Assembly (NCBI GenBank): GCA_007116685.1
Contig: SKIC01000267.1
Span: 1-18,267, forward strand
DNA: 18,267 nt
From: Balneolales bacterium
GTDB lineage: Bacteria > Bacteroidota > Rhodothermia > Balneolales > Natronogracilivirgulaceae
Direction: 5' to 3'
Shown piece by piece: positions 1 to 7,432 of the stretch. Position numbers and translations under genes: made by a program. The first letter of the stretch is position 1. Each line of letters opens with the position of its first letter. Under the pieces are notes generated by a model. That model saw only the letters and a list, made by a program, of their open reading frames with translations. It was not told the origin of the DNA and did not search any database.

Positions 1-459
1 AGATCCGGGGCTTAAATCGCTCCATTTGTTAATTGGCAGACTAAAATATGCTATTGCAGCTGTTGGAAACACAATATTGCCGTATTCTTGTTTCGTGAAG
101 AGTAGAGAAGCGAACTCCTCCATCACAGGATTATGTCCGATAACCATAATTCGATTTGCACCACCATTATGCTGACTGATTTGCGAAAGATACTGAGCTG
201 CTGAGCTCAAATAAAACTCTCTCCGGGTAACAACGGTACCCTCATACTTACTCTTTTTCGCCCATAACTGATACGTTTGCTGTGTTCGTTTGGCAGATGA
301 TACGTAGACAAAATCCGGCATCATATCTATCTGTTGTAAGAAATATCCCATTCTTTCGGCATCTCCCTGACCACGCTTATTGAGTGGGCGTTCATGATCA
401 CTATTTGCGCCGGTATTCCAATCTGATTTAGCATGGCGCATTAACAGCAACTCTTTCAT
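1..459 (-). CDS. sixA: SixA-like histidine phosphatase (3' end cut by window)
   Basis: Histidine phosphatase (phosphoglycerate-mutase-like superfamily), closest to the small SixA branch that removes phosphate from phosphohistidine in signalling proteins. The visible 153 residues begin MKELLLMRHAKSDW, which carries the family's RHA/RHG nucleophile motif (R8-H9). They continue with a conserved NxxxDHERPLNKRG segment and later VIGHNPVMEEF, which carries the second catalytic histidine. The visible end, INKWSDLSPGS, resembles the region just before the C-terminus of SixA proteins, so little is missing. The ATG at 459 is preceded by AAGAGGA about 9 bases upstream. The gene starts 13 bases after the stop of the MATE gene, so it is probably the last gene of the peptidase-MATE-phosphatase run. 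The family call is firm. The actual substrate is unknown, and SixA-like proteins outside enterobacteria are mostly untested. Confidence 0.85.
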   Translation of the reverse strand, partial: MKELLLMRHAKSDWNTGANSDHERPLNKRGQGDAERMGYFLQQIDMMPDFVYVSSAKRTQQTYQLWAKKSKYEGTVVTRREFYLSSAAQYLSQISQHNGGANRIMVIGHNPVMEEFASLLFTKQEYGNIVFPTAAIAYFSLPINKWSDLSPGS

Positions 460-472
460 AATCTGTATCCTC

Positions 473-1774
473 TTAGGTAATTTCTAAAGCATCAGTGTAT
501 CGGGCGTAGTAAAATAAACTCAAGCCTCTAAACATCATAAATATACTCATTGCTAACCATAGTGCATGCATTCCAATTATGGGATACAGCAAATAATAGC
601 TTGGCAAAAATACCAAAAACGTAGCGATTAGCATTGAATTCCGCATAGGCTTAGTTGCTGTTGCACCGAGGAAGATGCCATCCCATACAAAACAAAAAGA
701 GTTTACCATCGGGGCTAAAATAGTCCACATGTAAACCGAAAAGGCTAAATCTATTATCTCTGGCTGATTCGTAAATAAACCCAATATAAACCCGGGTAAT
801 AAGGCATAAATCGCCGTTAATAAAACAGCTAATCCCGTAGCCCAATAGAAAACGTAGCGTATGGTTTTATTAAATCCTTTTTTGTCTTTCGCTCCTGCAT
901 ATTTCCCAGACAATGATTCTGCCGCATAAGCAAAACCATCAATTCCATAAGCTAAAATTGCCCATAATTGCAGTAAAATCGTATTAGCTGCCAATATATT
1001 ATCTCCCATAGCCGAAGACTGGGCTGTGAAAAAGGAAAAGGCAAAAATTAAGCAGAGCGTGCGAATCATAATGTCGCTATTAACTCTGAAAAACTCTCTG
1101 ATTCCTGTTACCTCTAAAATTTCCGACATCACCGGAAAACGAAAATATCTGCGATACCTCAGGTAGAGTATCAAAACACTCAGAATTACGCCCATGTAAT
1201 TTGCAATTACCGTCCCCCAAGCTACTCCATCCACGGTCATACCATATACCCTGATGAATAGGACCGTAAAAATGATATTCACCACATTGATAAATACCGT
1301 AATAATCATAGGGTCTCTTGCATTTTGCATCCCCAACATCCAACCCTGAATACCGTACATTGCCAACGTTGCTGGTGCGGCCCAAATACGGATGTAGAAA
1401 TATACGCTCGTGTATTCCTGCACTTCGGGAGACATCTCCACTAAAGAAAACACCAATTGTAAAAGCGGGTATTGCAGGATTATCAACAAGGAAGATCCAA
1501 TAGCCGCCACCAACATAGCGCGATAAAAAATAAGCATGGCATACACAGGATTTCCCGCACCAAAACTTTGGGCAGTTAATCCGGTAGTGCCCATTCTGAG
1601 AAAGCCAAACCCCCAATACACAAAATTGAAAATCATCACCCCTATGGCAATGGCACCCAGGTAATAAGGCTCTCCAAGATGTCCCACTAATGCCGTATCA
1701 ACAGAACTGAGCAAAGGTACAGAGAGATTACTCAGAATATTGGGAATAGCAAGTCTCAGAATCTGTTTATTCAA
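473..1774 (-). CDS. MATE-family efflux transporter (DinF-like)
   Basis: Integral inner-membrane exporter of the multidrug and toxic compound extrusion family, which couples Na+ or H+ entry to export of organic cations or other small molecules. The 433 residues fit the usual length. The N-terminus has the family signature (LAIPNILSNLSVPLLSSVDTA, then the GHLG region), followed by about twelve hydrophobic segments and an internal repeat. The TAQSFGAG stretch near residue 65 is typical of the DinF-like branch. The start chosen is TTG at 1774: an in-frame TGA lies immediately before it, a GGGAG ribosome binding site sits about 8 bases upstream, and the next ATG would remove the first helix. It follows the peptidase gene by 35 bases and precedes the SixA-like gene by 13, suggesting cotranscription. 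The substrate cannot be read from the sequence. An unrelated function is unlikely. Confidence 0.9.
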   Translation of the reverse strand: MNKQILRLAIPNILSNLSVPLLSSVDTALVGHLGEPYYLGAIAIGVMIFNFVYWGFGFLRMGTTGLTAQSFGAGNPVYAMLIFYRAMLVAAIGSSLLIILQYPLLQLVFSLVEMSPEVQEYTSVYFYIRIWAAPATLAMYGIQGWMLGMQNARDPMIITVFINVVNIIFTVLFIRVYGMTVDGVAWGTVIANYMGVILSVLILYLRYRRYFRFPVMSEILEVTGIREFFRVNSDIMIRTLCLIFAFSFFTAQSSAMGDNILAANTILLQLWAILAYGIDGFAYAAESLSGKYAGAKDKKGFNKTIRYVFYWATGLAVLLTAIYALLPGFILGLFTNQPEIIDLAFSVYMWTILAPMVNSFCFVWDGIFLGATATKPMRNSMLIATFLVFLPSYYLLYPIIGMHALWLAMSIFMMFRGLSLFYYARYTDALEIT

Positions 1775-1809
1775 TCAGATTCTCCCGTTTCACAGATTCC
1801 GGCATAATT

Positions 1810-2655
1810 TCATCTGGATTCCAGTAAGGTTTTGAGAATGGAATAGGTTCGCTCAATATCGCTGAAATATACCCGCTCATCCGCCTGATGATAAGGAGAT
1901 ATGGCAGGCTCCAGTGCTACCGATGGTATGGCTTCGTTGGTTTTGTTATTGAGTATACGCCCGTAATGCAAATAATCATTTGTGTTGTTTGACCGCAAAA
2001 CTTCATGATCAATCTCTAGAATAGCATCACAGAGCTCTTCCGTTGCCAATTCTTCTTCTTTGGACGGTTTTTGATTCGTGAATTCCCAATGGCGACCGTA
2101 AAGCGCAACGCCGTTTTCGCCTCTGAATATTGGTGTAGTATCAACAGTGATTACAAACTCGGGTAGCTTATTTTCTGCAATCAGCCATTCTGCAATTCGT
2201 TCTGCTCCCATACCGTGATGATATCCTTCACCACCGTTTTTTAGTAATTCGGGGTGTTTTTTTAAGCCGGTAGATTCTTCCATTTCAGACAGCAAAATCA
2301 GTAAGGGTGGAAAATCCTGAAATTGCGCGTCCTGTGCCAATCGCAAACATATCGCTACACCAACGGCATCATCTAATACGCCTTCAAAAAAGCTGGTCCC
2401 CATGCGAAAAGGTAATTCCTCGGGTTCGTTTTGACCGAAGTGATTAATTTTATCCAAATGAGCAGCTAATGCTATGGGTTTTCCTTTTCTGCTCCCGGGT
2501 ATTTCAAGCACAATATTGTTATCGGGAATGTGATGGATACGGCAATCTTTGATTCTTTCAGCCACATTTAAAACGTATGGATGTAAGCGCTCCTCATAAG
2601 TGCTGAATGAGGGTACTTTGGCAATATCTTTTATAAGATTAAATAATGTTTGCAT
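1810..2655 (-). CDS. M20/M28/M42-type zinc aminopeptidase
   Basis: Probable cytoplasmic dinuclear-zinc exopeptidase of the M20/M28/M42 superfamily (281 residues, no signal peptide). The ligand series can be followed in order: H66 and D68 in AAHLDKI, D95/D96 in GVLDDAVGV, E126/E127 in SEMEES (general base and ligand), D172 in VITVDTTP, and H256 in SPYHQADE near the C-terminus. This pattern fits a complete catalytic site without a large lid or dimerisation insert, so the protein is shorter than typical M20 or M42 enzymes (about 340-400). The exact family is uncertain: it could also be a deacylase or carboxypeptidase. ATG at 2655 is preceded by a purine-rich GAGAG. A perfect TATAAT box lies on the minus strand about 70 bases upstream. 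It appears to head the run with the MATE and SixA-like genes. Confidence 0.75.
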   Translation of the reverse strand: MQTLFNLIKDIAKVPSFSTYEERLHPYVLNVAERIKDCRIHHIPDNNIVLEIPGSRKGKPIALAAHLDKINHFGQNEPEELPFRMGTSFFEGVLDDAVGVAICLRLAQDAQFQDFPPLLILLSEMEESTGLKKHPELLKNGGEGYHHGMGAERIAEWLIAENKLPEFVITVDTTPIFRGENGVALYGRHWEFTNQKPSKEEELATEELCDAILEIDHEVLRSNNTNDYLHYGRILNNKTNEAIPSVALEPAISPYHQADERVYFSDIERTYSILKTLLESR

Positions 2656-2707
2656 ATCATCTGCTCTCAGGGTTAGTTAGGTACTGAAATATTTTCCAAT
2701 CAGCACT

Positions 2708-2729
2708 TCATGATTTCATGACAATTATA
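2708..2729 (-). promoter_or_regulatory. Candidate promoter with adjacent inverted repeat, peptidase-MATE-sixA run
   Basis: On the minus strand a perfect TATAAT lies at 2729-2724 and reads on as TATAATTG, which also fits the Bacteroidota TAnnTTTG box except for one base. Directly downstream is the inverted repeat TCATGA-aa-TCATGA (plus-strand 2708-2721), placed where transcription would begin. No convincing -35 element was found. TCATGA is self-complementary, so the repeat may be fortuitous. A role as operator for the run is inference. Confidence 0.35.
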
Positions 2730-2875
2730 TACTGGGAAATGGAATAAGTGATAATTTTCGTTTGTCCTAAATATACAATACCAGCAGGCTTTGAAAAACA
2801 AGGGTTTTTGTTCTAGTTGGGGATAAGATCAGTTTTTGTCAAGCCTTCTACCATTCACAAAAACCTACAGCCTAC

Positions 2876-3532
2876 ATGGAATTAAGTTACTGGCAAAGCC
2901 GATGGAAAAAAGGGTTGATTGGCTTTCATTTGAATCAGCCCCACCACAGTTTGGAGTCCTTTTTCAAGCCCTATCTAAAAGAAAACGATTTGGTTTACCT
3001 GCCACTTTGCGGTAAAACTCCTGATATCAAATGGTTTGCCAATCAAAACTGTCGGGTGCAAGGCACAGAAATCTCGGAAATTGCAATTCAAGATTTTTTT
3101 AAAGAGCATAATCTGAACCCTACTGTAAGCCAATCTCACAATACCACGCTTTACCGAGCTGATAATATTGAGTTGCGTCAGGCAGATTTTCTAAAAGATG
3201 CCAAAATTCTTCAAAGTACTGCTGATTTCATATATGACCGAGCGGCATTGGTAGCTTTACCTCCACAGAAAAGACCTGGCTATATTGAAAAGGCCATACA
3301 AATCTTAAAACCGGGTGGATACTATGCGCTCGTCGCTTTCACGTACGACCAAGACGAAATGACGGGCCCACCATTCTCAGTGCCTCTGCAAGAAATTAGC
3401 GCGTACTTTGATGCTTTCGTTAAAATTCAATTTCGTGAAACCGAAATACTCGAAACCCTCAAAAAATTTCAGGAACGTGGACTTTCGAGTATGAGCGAGC
3501 AGTTATACTTGTTTCAAAAACCACAAATCTGA
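2876..3532 (+). CDS. tpm: Thiopurine/metalloid S-methyltransferase
   Basis: SAM-dependent methyltransferase of the thiopurine S-methyltransferase family. In bacteria these cytoplasmic enzymes methylate thiols and, in characterised cases, selenium or tellurium oxyanions, giving volatile products. The 218 residues match the bacterial family length almost exactly. Diagnostic motifs are present: YWQSRWKKGLIGFH (residues 5-18), the SAM loop YLPLCGKTPDIKWFA (41-55), VQGTEIS with the acidic residue E65 expected to hold the SAM ribose, the IYDRAALVALP segment (119-129) with its conserved D121-R122, and the GPPFSVP loop. The ATG has no clear ribosome binding site, as is common in this phylum. It stands alone, divergent from the peptidase gene across a 220-base gap and separated from the next gene by 122 bases. 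Family membership is very secure. The natural substrate is unknown. Confidence 0.92.
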   Translation: MELSYWQSRWKKGLIGFHLNQPHHSLESFFKPYLKENDLVYLPLCGKTPDIKWFANQNCRVQGTEISEIAIQDFFKEHNLNPTVSQSHNTTLYRADNIELRQADFLKDAKILQSTADFIYDRAALVALPPQKRPGYIEKAIQILKPGGYYALVAFTYDQDEMTGPPFSVPLQEISAYFDAFVKIQFRETEILETLKKFQERGLSSMSEQLYLFQKPQI

Positions 3533-3579
3533 ACGCTTCTTTTACAATATTTTGTGTTCTGAAGGAGAATGGTTGAGTT

Positions 3580-3611
3580 ATTGCATATCTTAGGCTGTGC
3601 CTGTATTTTAG
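3580..3611 (+). promoter_or_regulatory. Candidate promoter for the 3655-6085 operon
   Basis: ATTG at 3580-3583 is followed after 20 bases by TATTTTAG (3604-3611). This matches the Bacteroidota-type TTG ... TAnnTTTG promoter in spacing and at five of the six fixed positions of the second box. Read as a sigma-70 promoter it gives TTGCAT, 17 bases, TATTTT. The predicted start of transcription would leave a leader of about 35-40 bases before the ATG at 3655. Confidence 0.4.
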
Positions 3612-3623
3612 TCTGACTAAAAT
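3605..3623. promoter_or_regulatory. Perfect 19-bp palindrome, operator candidate
   Basis: ATTTTAGTC-T-GACTAAAAT is a perfect inverted repeat with 9-base arms around a single central T. The one-base spacer is too tight for an RNA hairpin loop and there is no proper T-run after it, so a dimeric DNA-binding protein site is more likely than a terminator. It overlaps the -7/-10 element of the candidate promoter and ends 31 bases before the ATG of the next gene, the classical place for a repressor site. No regulator can be assigned. Confidence 0.45.
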
Positions 3624-3654
3624 CAAATTTTAATTTACTCTTATCGGGATTCCA

Positions 3655-4140
3655 ATGGATTTAGATACAAGAAACAAAGTAATCAGCGCTGTTCTTGGTG
3701 TATTAATCATCATTCTGGGAGTTTTCTTATACCAATCTATTACTGAGCCGTATCAAAAAGTCTTAGAACAACAGAGAATTACTCAAGAAGTTCGTGATCA
3801 ACTTGTTCAGCTCAGAGACATGTTGGTAGTTCATGATCGATTGGAAAGCCGCTTCCCGGGCTCTTTGGACTCTCTACTCGCATTTTTCGAAACCAATCAA
3901 CAAATCGATCGGTCTGCAGAAGGTGCTGTAATGCATTACACCAGAGGTCGTGACACTATTATCTCTCACGAAGGGCAACTCCAATCCATCCTCTATTCTT
4001 ACAGAACGAATAACCGATTCACTTATACATTGAACGACACCATTCGTCCACAGTTGTATTTATTGGAAGATCCTGATACAGATGATCATATCGGTTCACT
4101 AAACCGCACAACTCTTCGTAACGCCACCAGCTGGAACTAA
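3655..4140 (+). CDS. Unrecognised single-pass membrane protein
   Basis: I do not recognise this 161-residue protein. After a short charged N-terminus (MDLDTRNK) there is one strong hydrophobic helix at residues 8-27 (ending LGVFLY) with no signal-peptidase site. The helix is followed by a heptad-like stretch (about 32-60, rich in Q, E and R) that could form a coiled coil. A roughly 100-residue C-terminal domain rich in D, N, T and aromatic residues (LEDPDTDDHIGSLN near 137-150) probably lies in the periplasm. The segment RFPGSLDSLLAFF (66-78) resembles the loop after the first helix in some pilin-like proteins, but the N-terminus lacks a prepilin cleavage motif, so I do not call it a pilin. 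It opens a compact operon and precedes the DUF3822-like gene by only 6 bases, so the two products may work together. Confidence 0.8.
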   Translation: MDLDTRNKVISAVLGVLIIILGVFLYQSITEPYQKVLEQQRITQEVRDQLVQLRDMLVVHDRLESRFPGSLDSLLAFFETNQQIDRSAEGAVMHYTRGRDTIISHEGQLQSILYSYRTNNRFTYTLNDTIRPQLYLLEDPDTDDHIGSLNRTTLRNATSWN

Positions 4141-4146
4141 TCGTGC

Positions 4147-4998
4147 ATGAGTGAACGCCAGCCTTATCTTGGAATATCGTTTTACGGTAATAAACTTTAT
4201 TACGCCGTTTCAGGAAAAGATGGAGCTGAGCGAGGACACATAGGATGTGTAGAATTTAATTTCTCAGTTGCTAACGCTGTTTCTACGTTACATCCTGAGC
4301 ACTTCCCTTTGGTTTATGATACCATTGGTAAAATCAGAAATGATTTAAAAGCTGTTCATTTACGTATACACACTGATGCCCGTCAGGAATGCTGGACCAA
4401 GTTGCCAAAATCAGTGTATGATAATTCCGATGAGCGCGAAGCATATTTGAATATCCTGATGAAAGGCGTACAAAGAAAATATCTGGAACCCGTCTGGTAT
4501 GCCATCAGTAATCGTGATTATAAATTATTAGCTATTCGAAATAAAAATAATCTGCGCGGCTTAGAGAAACTTGCAGAACACAGCCATTCCTGTGATTTCT
4601 GTAGTGATTTTGAGATTGGAAATTTTTGGATTAGCCATGCCGGAGACAAGCGCTCTTTCATGATGATTTCTTGCCACAGCTCTCATATTTGTGTTTCATC
4701 CTACATGTTAGGCAAACTTAGGGGCGCAACCTATATCAACTTCGAAGAAATTTCAGACCTACCCTATTTCTGGTTACAACAAAAAGCCAATCTTAGCTGG
4801 ATGGATGGCATCCACGATGAAATCATCGTTTTTGGGGAAAAGACTAAGGAAATTCATCAATTTATTAAGCCCTTTATTGATGCCAAAACGAATACCGTAT
4901 TTATGGACAGTTTAAAGAAAATGAATACCTCCGCAAAAGAAAAAACGTACGGATTTGACTTGAAAGAGGCTTTTCCTGCGATTATGCTAGCTACCTAA
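4147..4998 (+). CDS. DUF3822-like protein
   Basis: Protein of 283 residues with no signal peptide or membrane segment, probably cytoplasmic. It resembles the DUF3822 family, which in Bacteroidota commonly sits directly upstream of rsmD, as it does here (9 bases apart). The N-terminus YLGISFYGNKLYYAVSG has the shape of the first strands of an actin/Hsp70/hexokinase-type (ASKHA) fold, and the C-terminal half has an alternating strand-helix pattern. Clear phosphate-binding motifs (DxGxT and similar) are not visible, so ATP binding is not supported. Several cysteines and histidines cluster at 145-182 (HSHSCDFCSDF, then CHSSHICVSS). They could bind metal, but I cannot show it. The family's role is unknown to me. 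The placement with rsmD and the preceding membrane protein is the best clue. Confidence 0.75.
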   Translation: MSERQPYLGISFYGNKLYYAVSGKDGAERGHIGCVEFNFSVANAVSTLHPEHFPLVYDTIGKIRNDLKAVHLRIHTDARQECWTKLPKSVYDNSDEREAYLNILMKGVQRKYLEPVWYAISNRDYKLLAIRNKNNLRGLEKLAEHSHSCDFCSDFEIGNFWISHAGDKRSFMMISCHSSHICVSSYMLGKLRGATYINFEEISDLPYFWLQQKANLSWMDGIHDEIIVFGEKTKEIHQFIKPFIDAKTNTVFMDSLKKMNTSAKEKTYGFDLKEAFPAIMLAT

Positions 4999-5007
4999 GG
5001 TAATATC

Positions 5008-5586
5008 ATGCGAATTATAACCGGCTCATTAAAAGGACGAGTAATTCCCGGGCCAAAATCCGATAATATCAGGCCCACATCAGACCGCACCAAAGAGAGT
5101 ATGTTTGGCATAATAGATGCCAGAAAAGGATTTAATGAGGAAGATGAGGTTTTAGATTTATTTGCGGGTACCGGGAACCTTGGATTCGAAGCCATTTCTC
5201 GCGGAGCAAAAAAAGTTATCGCTGTAGAAAAAGATGCAAAAGCCGTTCGTAGCATTATCAATCTTGCAGAGAAGTTTAATGTGAGCGACAAGGTCACGAC
5301 TTTTGCGATGCCCGTAGAAAATTTCTTGAGAAATAATCAGGGTAGGTATGATTTGATTTTTGCCGACCCTCCCTACGATTGGGAAGGATTGGAAGAATTA
5401 CCAGAGATTATTCTCTCTAATGGTTTTTTAAAAGTTGATGGATGGTTTCTACTGGAACATGACAGGCGATTCGATTTTTCCATGCATCCCCACTGTGTTT
5501 TCTCAAAAAAGTATGGGCGAACAATTGTCACAATTTTTCTTAGTTTTCCTGTAATCGACGAAGAACAAGAAGACATGGAAAATTAA
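5008..5586 (+). CDS. rsmD: 16S rRNA (guanine(966)-N(2))-methyltransferase RsmD
   Basis: SAM-dependent methyltransferase that modifies G966 of 16S rRNA during assembly of the 30S subunit. The 192 residues agree with the family. Visible motifs are the N-terminal RIITGSLKGR, the RNA-contact motif RPTSDRTKESMFGII (22-36), SAM motif I DLFAGTGNLGFEA (50-62), the acidic end of strand 2 AVEKD (72-76), and the catalytic DPPY (120-123), typical of N2-guanine and N6-adenine enzymes. AAGG about 8 bases before the ATG serves as ribosome binding site. The gene ends 4 bases before coaD, and the rsmD-coaD pair is widely conserved in bacteria. A strongly acidic tail (DEEQEDMEN) is unremarkable. The call is secure. 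Confidence 0.95.
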   Translation: MRIITGSLKGRVIPGPKSDNIRPTSDRTKESMFGIIDARKGFNEEDEVLDLFAGTGNLGFEAISRGAKKVIAVEKDAKAVRSIINLAEKFNVSDKVTTFAMPVENFLRNNQGRYDLIFADPPYDWEGLEELPEIILSNGFLKVDGWFLLEHDRRFDFSMHPHCVFSKKYGRTIVTIFLSFPVIDEEQEDMEN

Positions 5587-5590
5587 GAAG

Positions 5591-6085
5591 ATGAGAGCAC
5601 TATACCCCGGCAGTTTCGATCCCATTACTTACGGACATTTAGATATTCTCGAGCGTGCTTCTTACATGTTTGAGAAAGTGTATATAACGGTAGCTGTAAA
5701 TCGTGAGAAGAAATTCGTTTTTGATGTAGACGAAAGGTTGGAACTCATTGCCGAATGCCTCAAAGATAAACCTTGGGCAAAAAATGTTGAAGCTACGCAA
5801 TTCACCGGGTTACTAGTTAATCATGCTAAAGATTTGGGCGTAAAAACACTTATTCGGGGAGTCAGGCAACTTTCAGATTTTGAATACGAATTCAGAATGG
5901 CCTTAATGAACCGTAAACTCGGGGATGATATTGATACTGTTTTCTTGATGCCCAGAGGAGAACTGACTTTTGTATCTGCTACACTTGTTAGAGAAGTTGC
6001 GTATTGGGATGGCGAACTAACCGCCTTCGTACCAGACAATGTAGCACAGGCTTTGCGTAAAAAATACAAGCAAATACGAAAATAG
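5591..6085 (+). CDS. coaD: Phosphopantetheine adenylyltransferase
   Basis: Transfers AMP from ATP to 4'-phosphopantetheine to give dephospho-CoA, the penultimate step of coenzyme A synthesis, in the cytoplasm as a hexamer. The 164 residues match the usual size (about 160). The nucleotidyltransferase signature is intact: YPGSFDPITYGHLDIL (5-20) with the T/HxGH-type motif ending at H16, the RGVR loop (89-92), the FEYEFRMALMN segment (97-107) that lines the substrate pocket, and SATLVRE (129-135), the counterpart of the common SST-VRE motif. It begins 4 bases after the rsmD stop, with purine-rich sequence at the end of rsmD acting as ribosome binding site, so it is probably translated from the same message. 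The next gene follows after 70 bases and may have its own promoter. Confidence 0.96.
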   Translation: MRALYPGSFDPITYGHLDILERASYMFEKVYITVAVNREKKFVFDVDERLELIAECLKDKPWAKNVEATQFTGLLVNHAKDLGVKTLIRGVRQLSDFEYEFRMALMNRKLGDDIDTVFLMPRGELTFVSATLVREVAYWDGELTAFVPDNVAQALRKKYKQIRK

Positions 6086-6110
6086 TCCGTTTTACTGGCT
6101 CTTCTTTTCG

Positions 6111-6118
6111 TATTTTTG
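6111..6118 (+). promoter_or_regulatory. Candidate TAnnTTTG promoter box for aspC
   Basis: TATTTTTG matches the Bacteroidota -7 box TAnnTTTG exactly and lies in the 70-base gap between coaD and the aminotransferase gene, leaving a leader of roughly 30 bases. No good TTG box is present 19-21 bases upstream, and T-rich sequence produces such matches by chance, so the support is modest. Confidence 0.3.
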
Positions 6119-6155
6119 CCAAGTCTTTTTTGTAACCCGTACCTATGCTAAAACT

Positions 6156-7349
6156 ATGATTGCTGAACGTATTTCCAGAATTGCGCCATCTGCCACCATG
6201 AAAATTTCTGCTCGTGCGAAGGAATTACGCGATTCCGGCAGAAAAATCGTCTCTCTAAGTCAGGGGGAACCCGACTTTAAAACGCCACAACACATTTGCG
6301 ATGCAGCCATAGAAGCCATCAAAGACGGACATCACGGATATACTGTAAATACAGGAAACATTGAGCTTCGAAAAGCTATTTGTGATAAACTCGAACGAGA
6401 AAATGGCTACCATTTTAAACCAAATCAAGTCGTCGTTTCAAATGGAGCAAAGCAATCGATTGGATTTTCGATTTTAGCAACCATTGGTCCTGGTGATGAA
6501 GTAATCATACCCGCACCATACTGGGTCTCATATCCTGAGATGGTGAAATTGGCCGAAGGCGAACCTGTTGTTGTACGTACGGAATTCGAAAACGATTACA
6601 AGCTTACCGCAGCACAATTGGAGCAAGCAATTACTCCAAAAACAAAAATGCTGATTCTTTGCTCTCCATCAAATCCAACGGGAAGTTGTTACAGTAAGGC
6701 AGAATTGAAAGAACTAGCCGAGGTTTTACAAAAGTATCCCGATGTACTAATTCTCTCCGATGAAATTTATGAGTACATCGTTTTTGATGGTGATCATGTA
6801 AGTATTGGCGAAGTTGCACCAGAATTAATGCATCGCATAATAGTTATCAATGGCTTTTCTAAAGGTTTTGCAATGACCGGATGGAGATTAGGTTACCTTG
6901 CAGCTCATGAATCAATTGCCGGAGCAGTAGCAAAAATTCAAAGTCAGGAAACATCCGGTGCTTGCAGCATTTCTCAAAAAGCCGGAGAAGCTGCCTACAA
7001 CAGCGGACTGGAAGAAGTTGAAAAAATGCGAGAAGCCTTCAAACAGCGTAGAGATTATTTGGTTACCGCTCTAAATGAGGTACCTGGCGTAAGTTGCTTC
7101 AGTCCGGGTGGTGCATTTTACGCATTCCCTGATATCAGCTCTTACTTGGGCAAAAAAACGCCTGATGGAGATACGATTGCAAGCAGTACCGATTTATGCC
7201 TCTTTCTACTTGAAGAAAAAGGATTAGCTTTGGTTCCCGGTGATGCTTTTGGCGAACCTAACGGTATCCGTTTATCCTATGCAGCTTCTTTAGATGAATT
7301 GAAGCAGGCTATGGAAATTTTAAAAAGTGGCTTGGCTGCTTTGGTATAG
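6156..7349 (+). CDS. aspC: Aspartate aminotransferase, class I (Ib type)
   Basis: Pyridoxal-phosphate enzyme that moves the amino group between aspartate and 2-oxoglutarate, and in some relatives uses prephenate or aromatic substrates. It is cytoplasmic and a homodimer. The 397 residues fit subgroup Ib (Thermus-like). Landmarks are LSQGEPDFKTP (34-44), the substrate/cofactor loop NGAKQSI (96-102), SNPTG with N173, SDEIYEYIVF with D202 and Y205, GFSKGFAMTGWRLGY with the cofactor lysine K236, and IRLSYAAS with the carboxylate-binding R372. All key residues are present. The N-terminal arm MIAERISRIAPSATMKISARAKELR is typical and fixes the ATG at 6156, although its ribosome binding site is weak. 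Exact substrate range (aspartate, glutamate-prephenate, or broader) cannot be decided from sequence alone. Confidence 0.9.
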   Translation: MIAERISRIAPSATMKISARAKELRDSGRKIVSLSQGEPDFKTPQHICDAAIEAIKDGHHGYTVNTGNIELRKAICDKLERENGYHFKPNQVVVSNGAKQSIGFSILATIGPGDEVIIPAPYWVSYPEMVKLAEGEPVVVRTEFENDYKLTAAQLEQAITPKTKMLILCSPSNPTGSCYSKAELKELAEVLQKYPDVLILSDEIYEYIVFDGDHVSIGEVAPELMHRIIVINGFSKGFAMTGWRLGYLAAHESIAGAVAKIQSQETSGACSISQKAGEAAYNSGLEEVEKMREAFKQRRDYLVTALNEVPGVSCFSPGGAFYAFPDISSYLGKKTPDGDTIASSTDLCLFLLEEKGLALVPGDAFGEPNGIRLSYAASLDELKQAMEILKSGLAALV

Positions 7350-7432
7350 CATTTGATTATCAATCGGCACGAAATCACCCTTTTCAGGGTTAAAAGACTT
7401 ACAATTCAAACAAAATCAAAATCATAGAAATT

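Noticed and set aside
1080..1616. 178-codon open frame on the minus strand
   Set aside because: It lies wholly inside the MATE gene in another frame. The MATE frame has clear family motifs and membrane segments, while this one has no recognisable motif and odd composition.
2656..2875. 220-base gap examined for a tRNA, small RNA or short gene
   Set aside because: No cloverleaf, stable long hairpin or plausible reading frame was found; only promoter-like elements and a short inverted repeat are visible.
3655..4140. Pilin or pseudopilin assignment for the small membrane protein
   Set aside because: One segment resembles pilin-like proteins, but there is no G-F/T-L-x-E prepilin motif before the hydrophobic helix and no secretion genes nearby.
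4995..5297. 100-codon open frame antisense to rsmD
   Set aside because: rsmD is unmistakable on the other strand, and the antisense product is a low-complexity Ser/Phe/Leu chain with no start signals.
7377..7390. Hairpin ACCCT-TTTC-AGGGT between aspC and the fmdB-like gene
   Set aside because: The stem is only 5 bp and is followed by TAAAAG rather than a T-run, so it is not a credible terminator.
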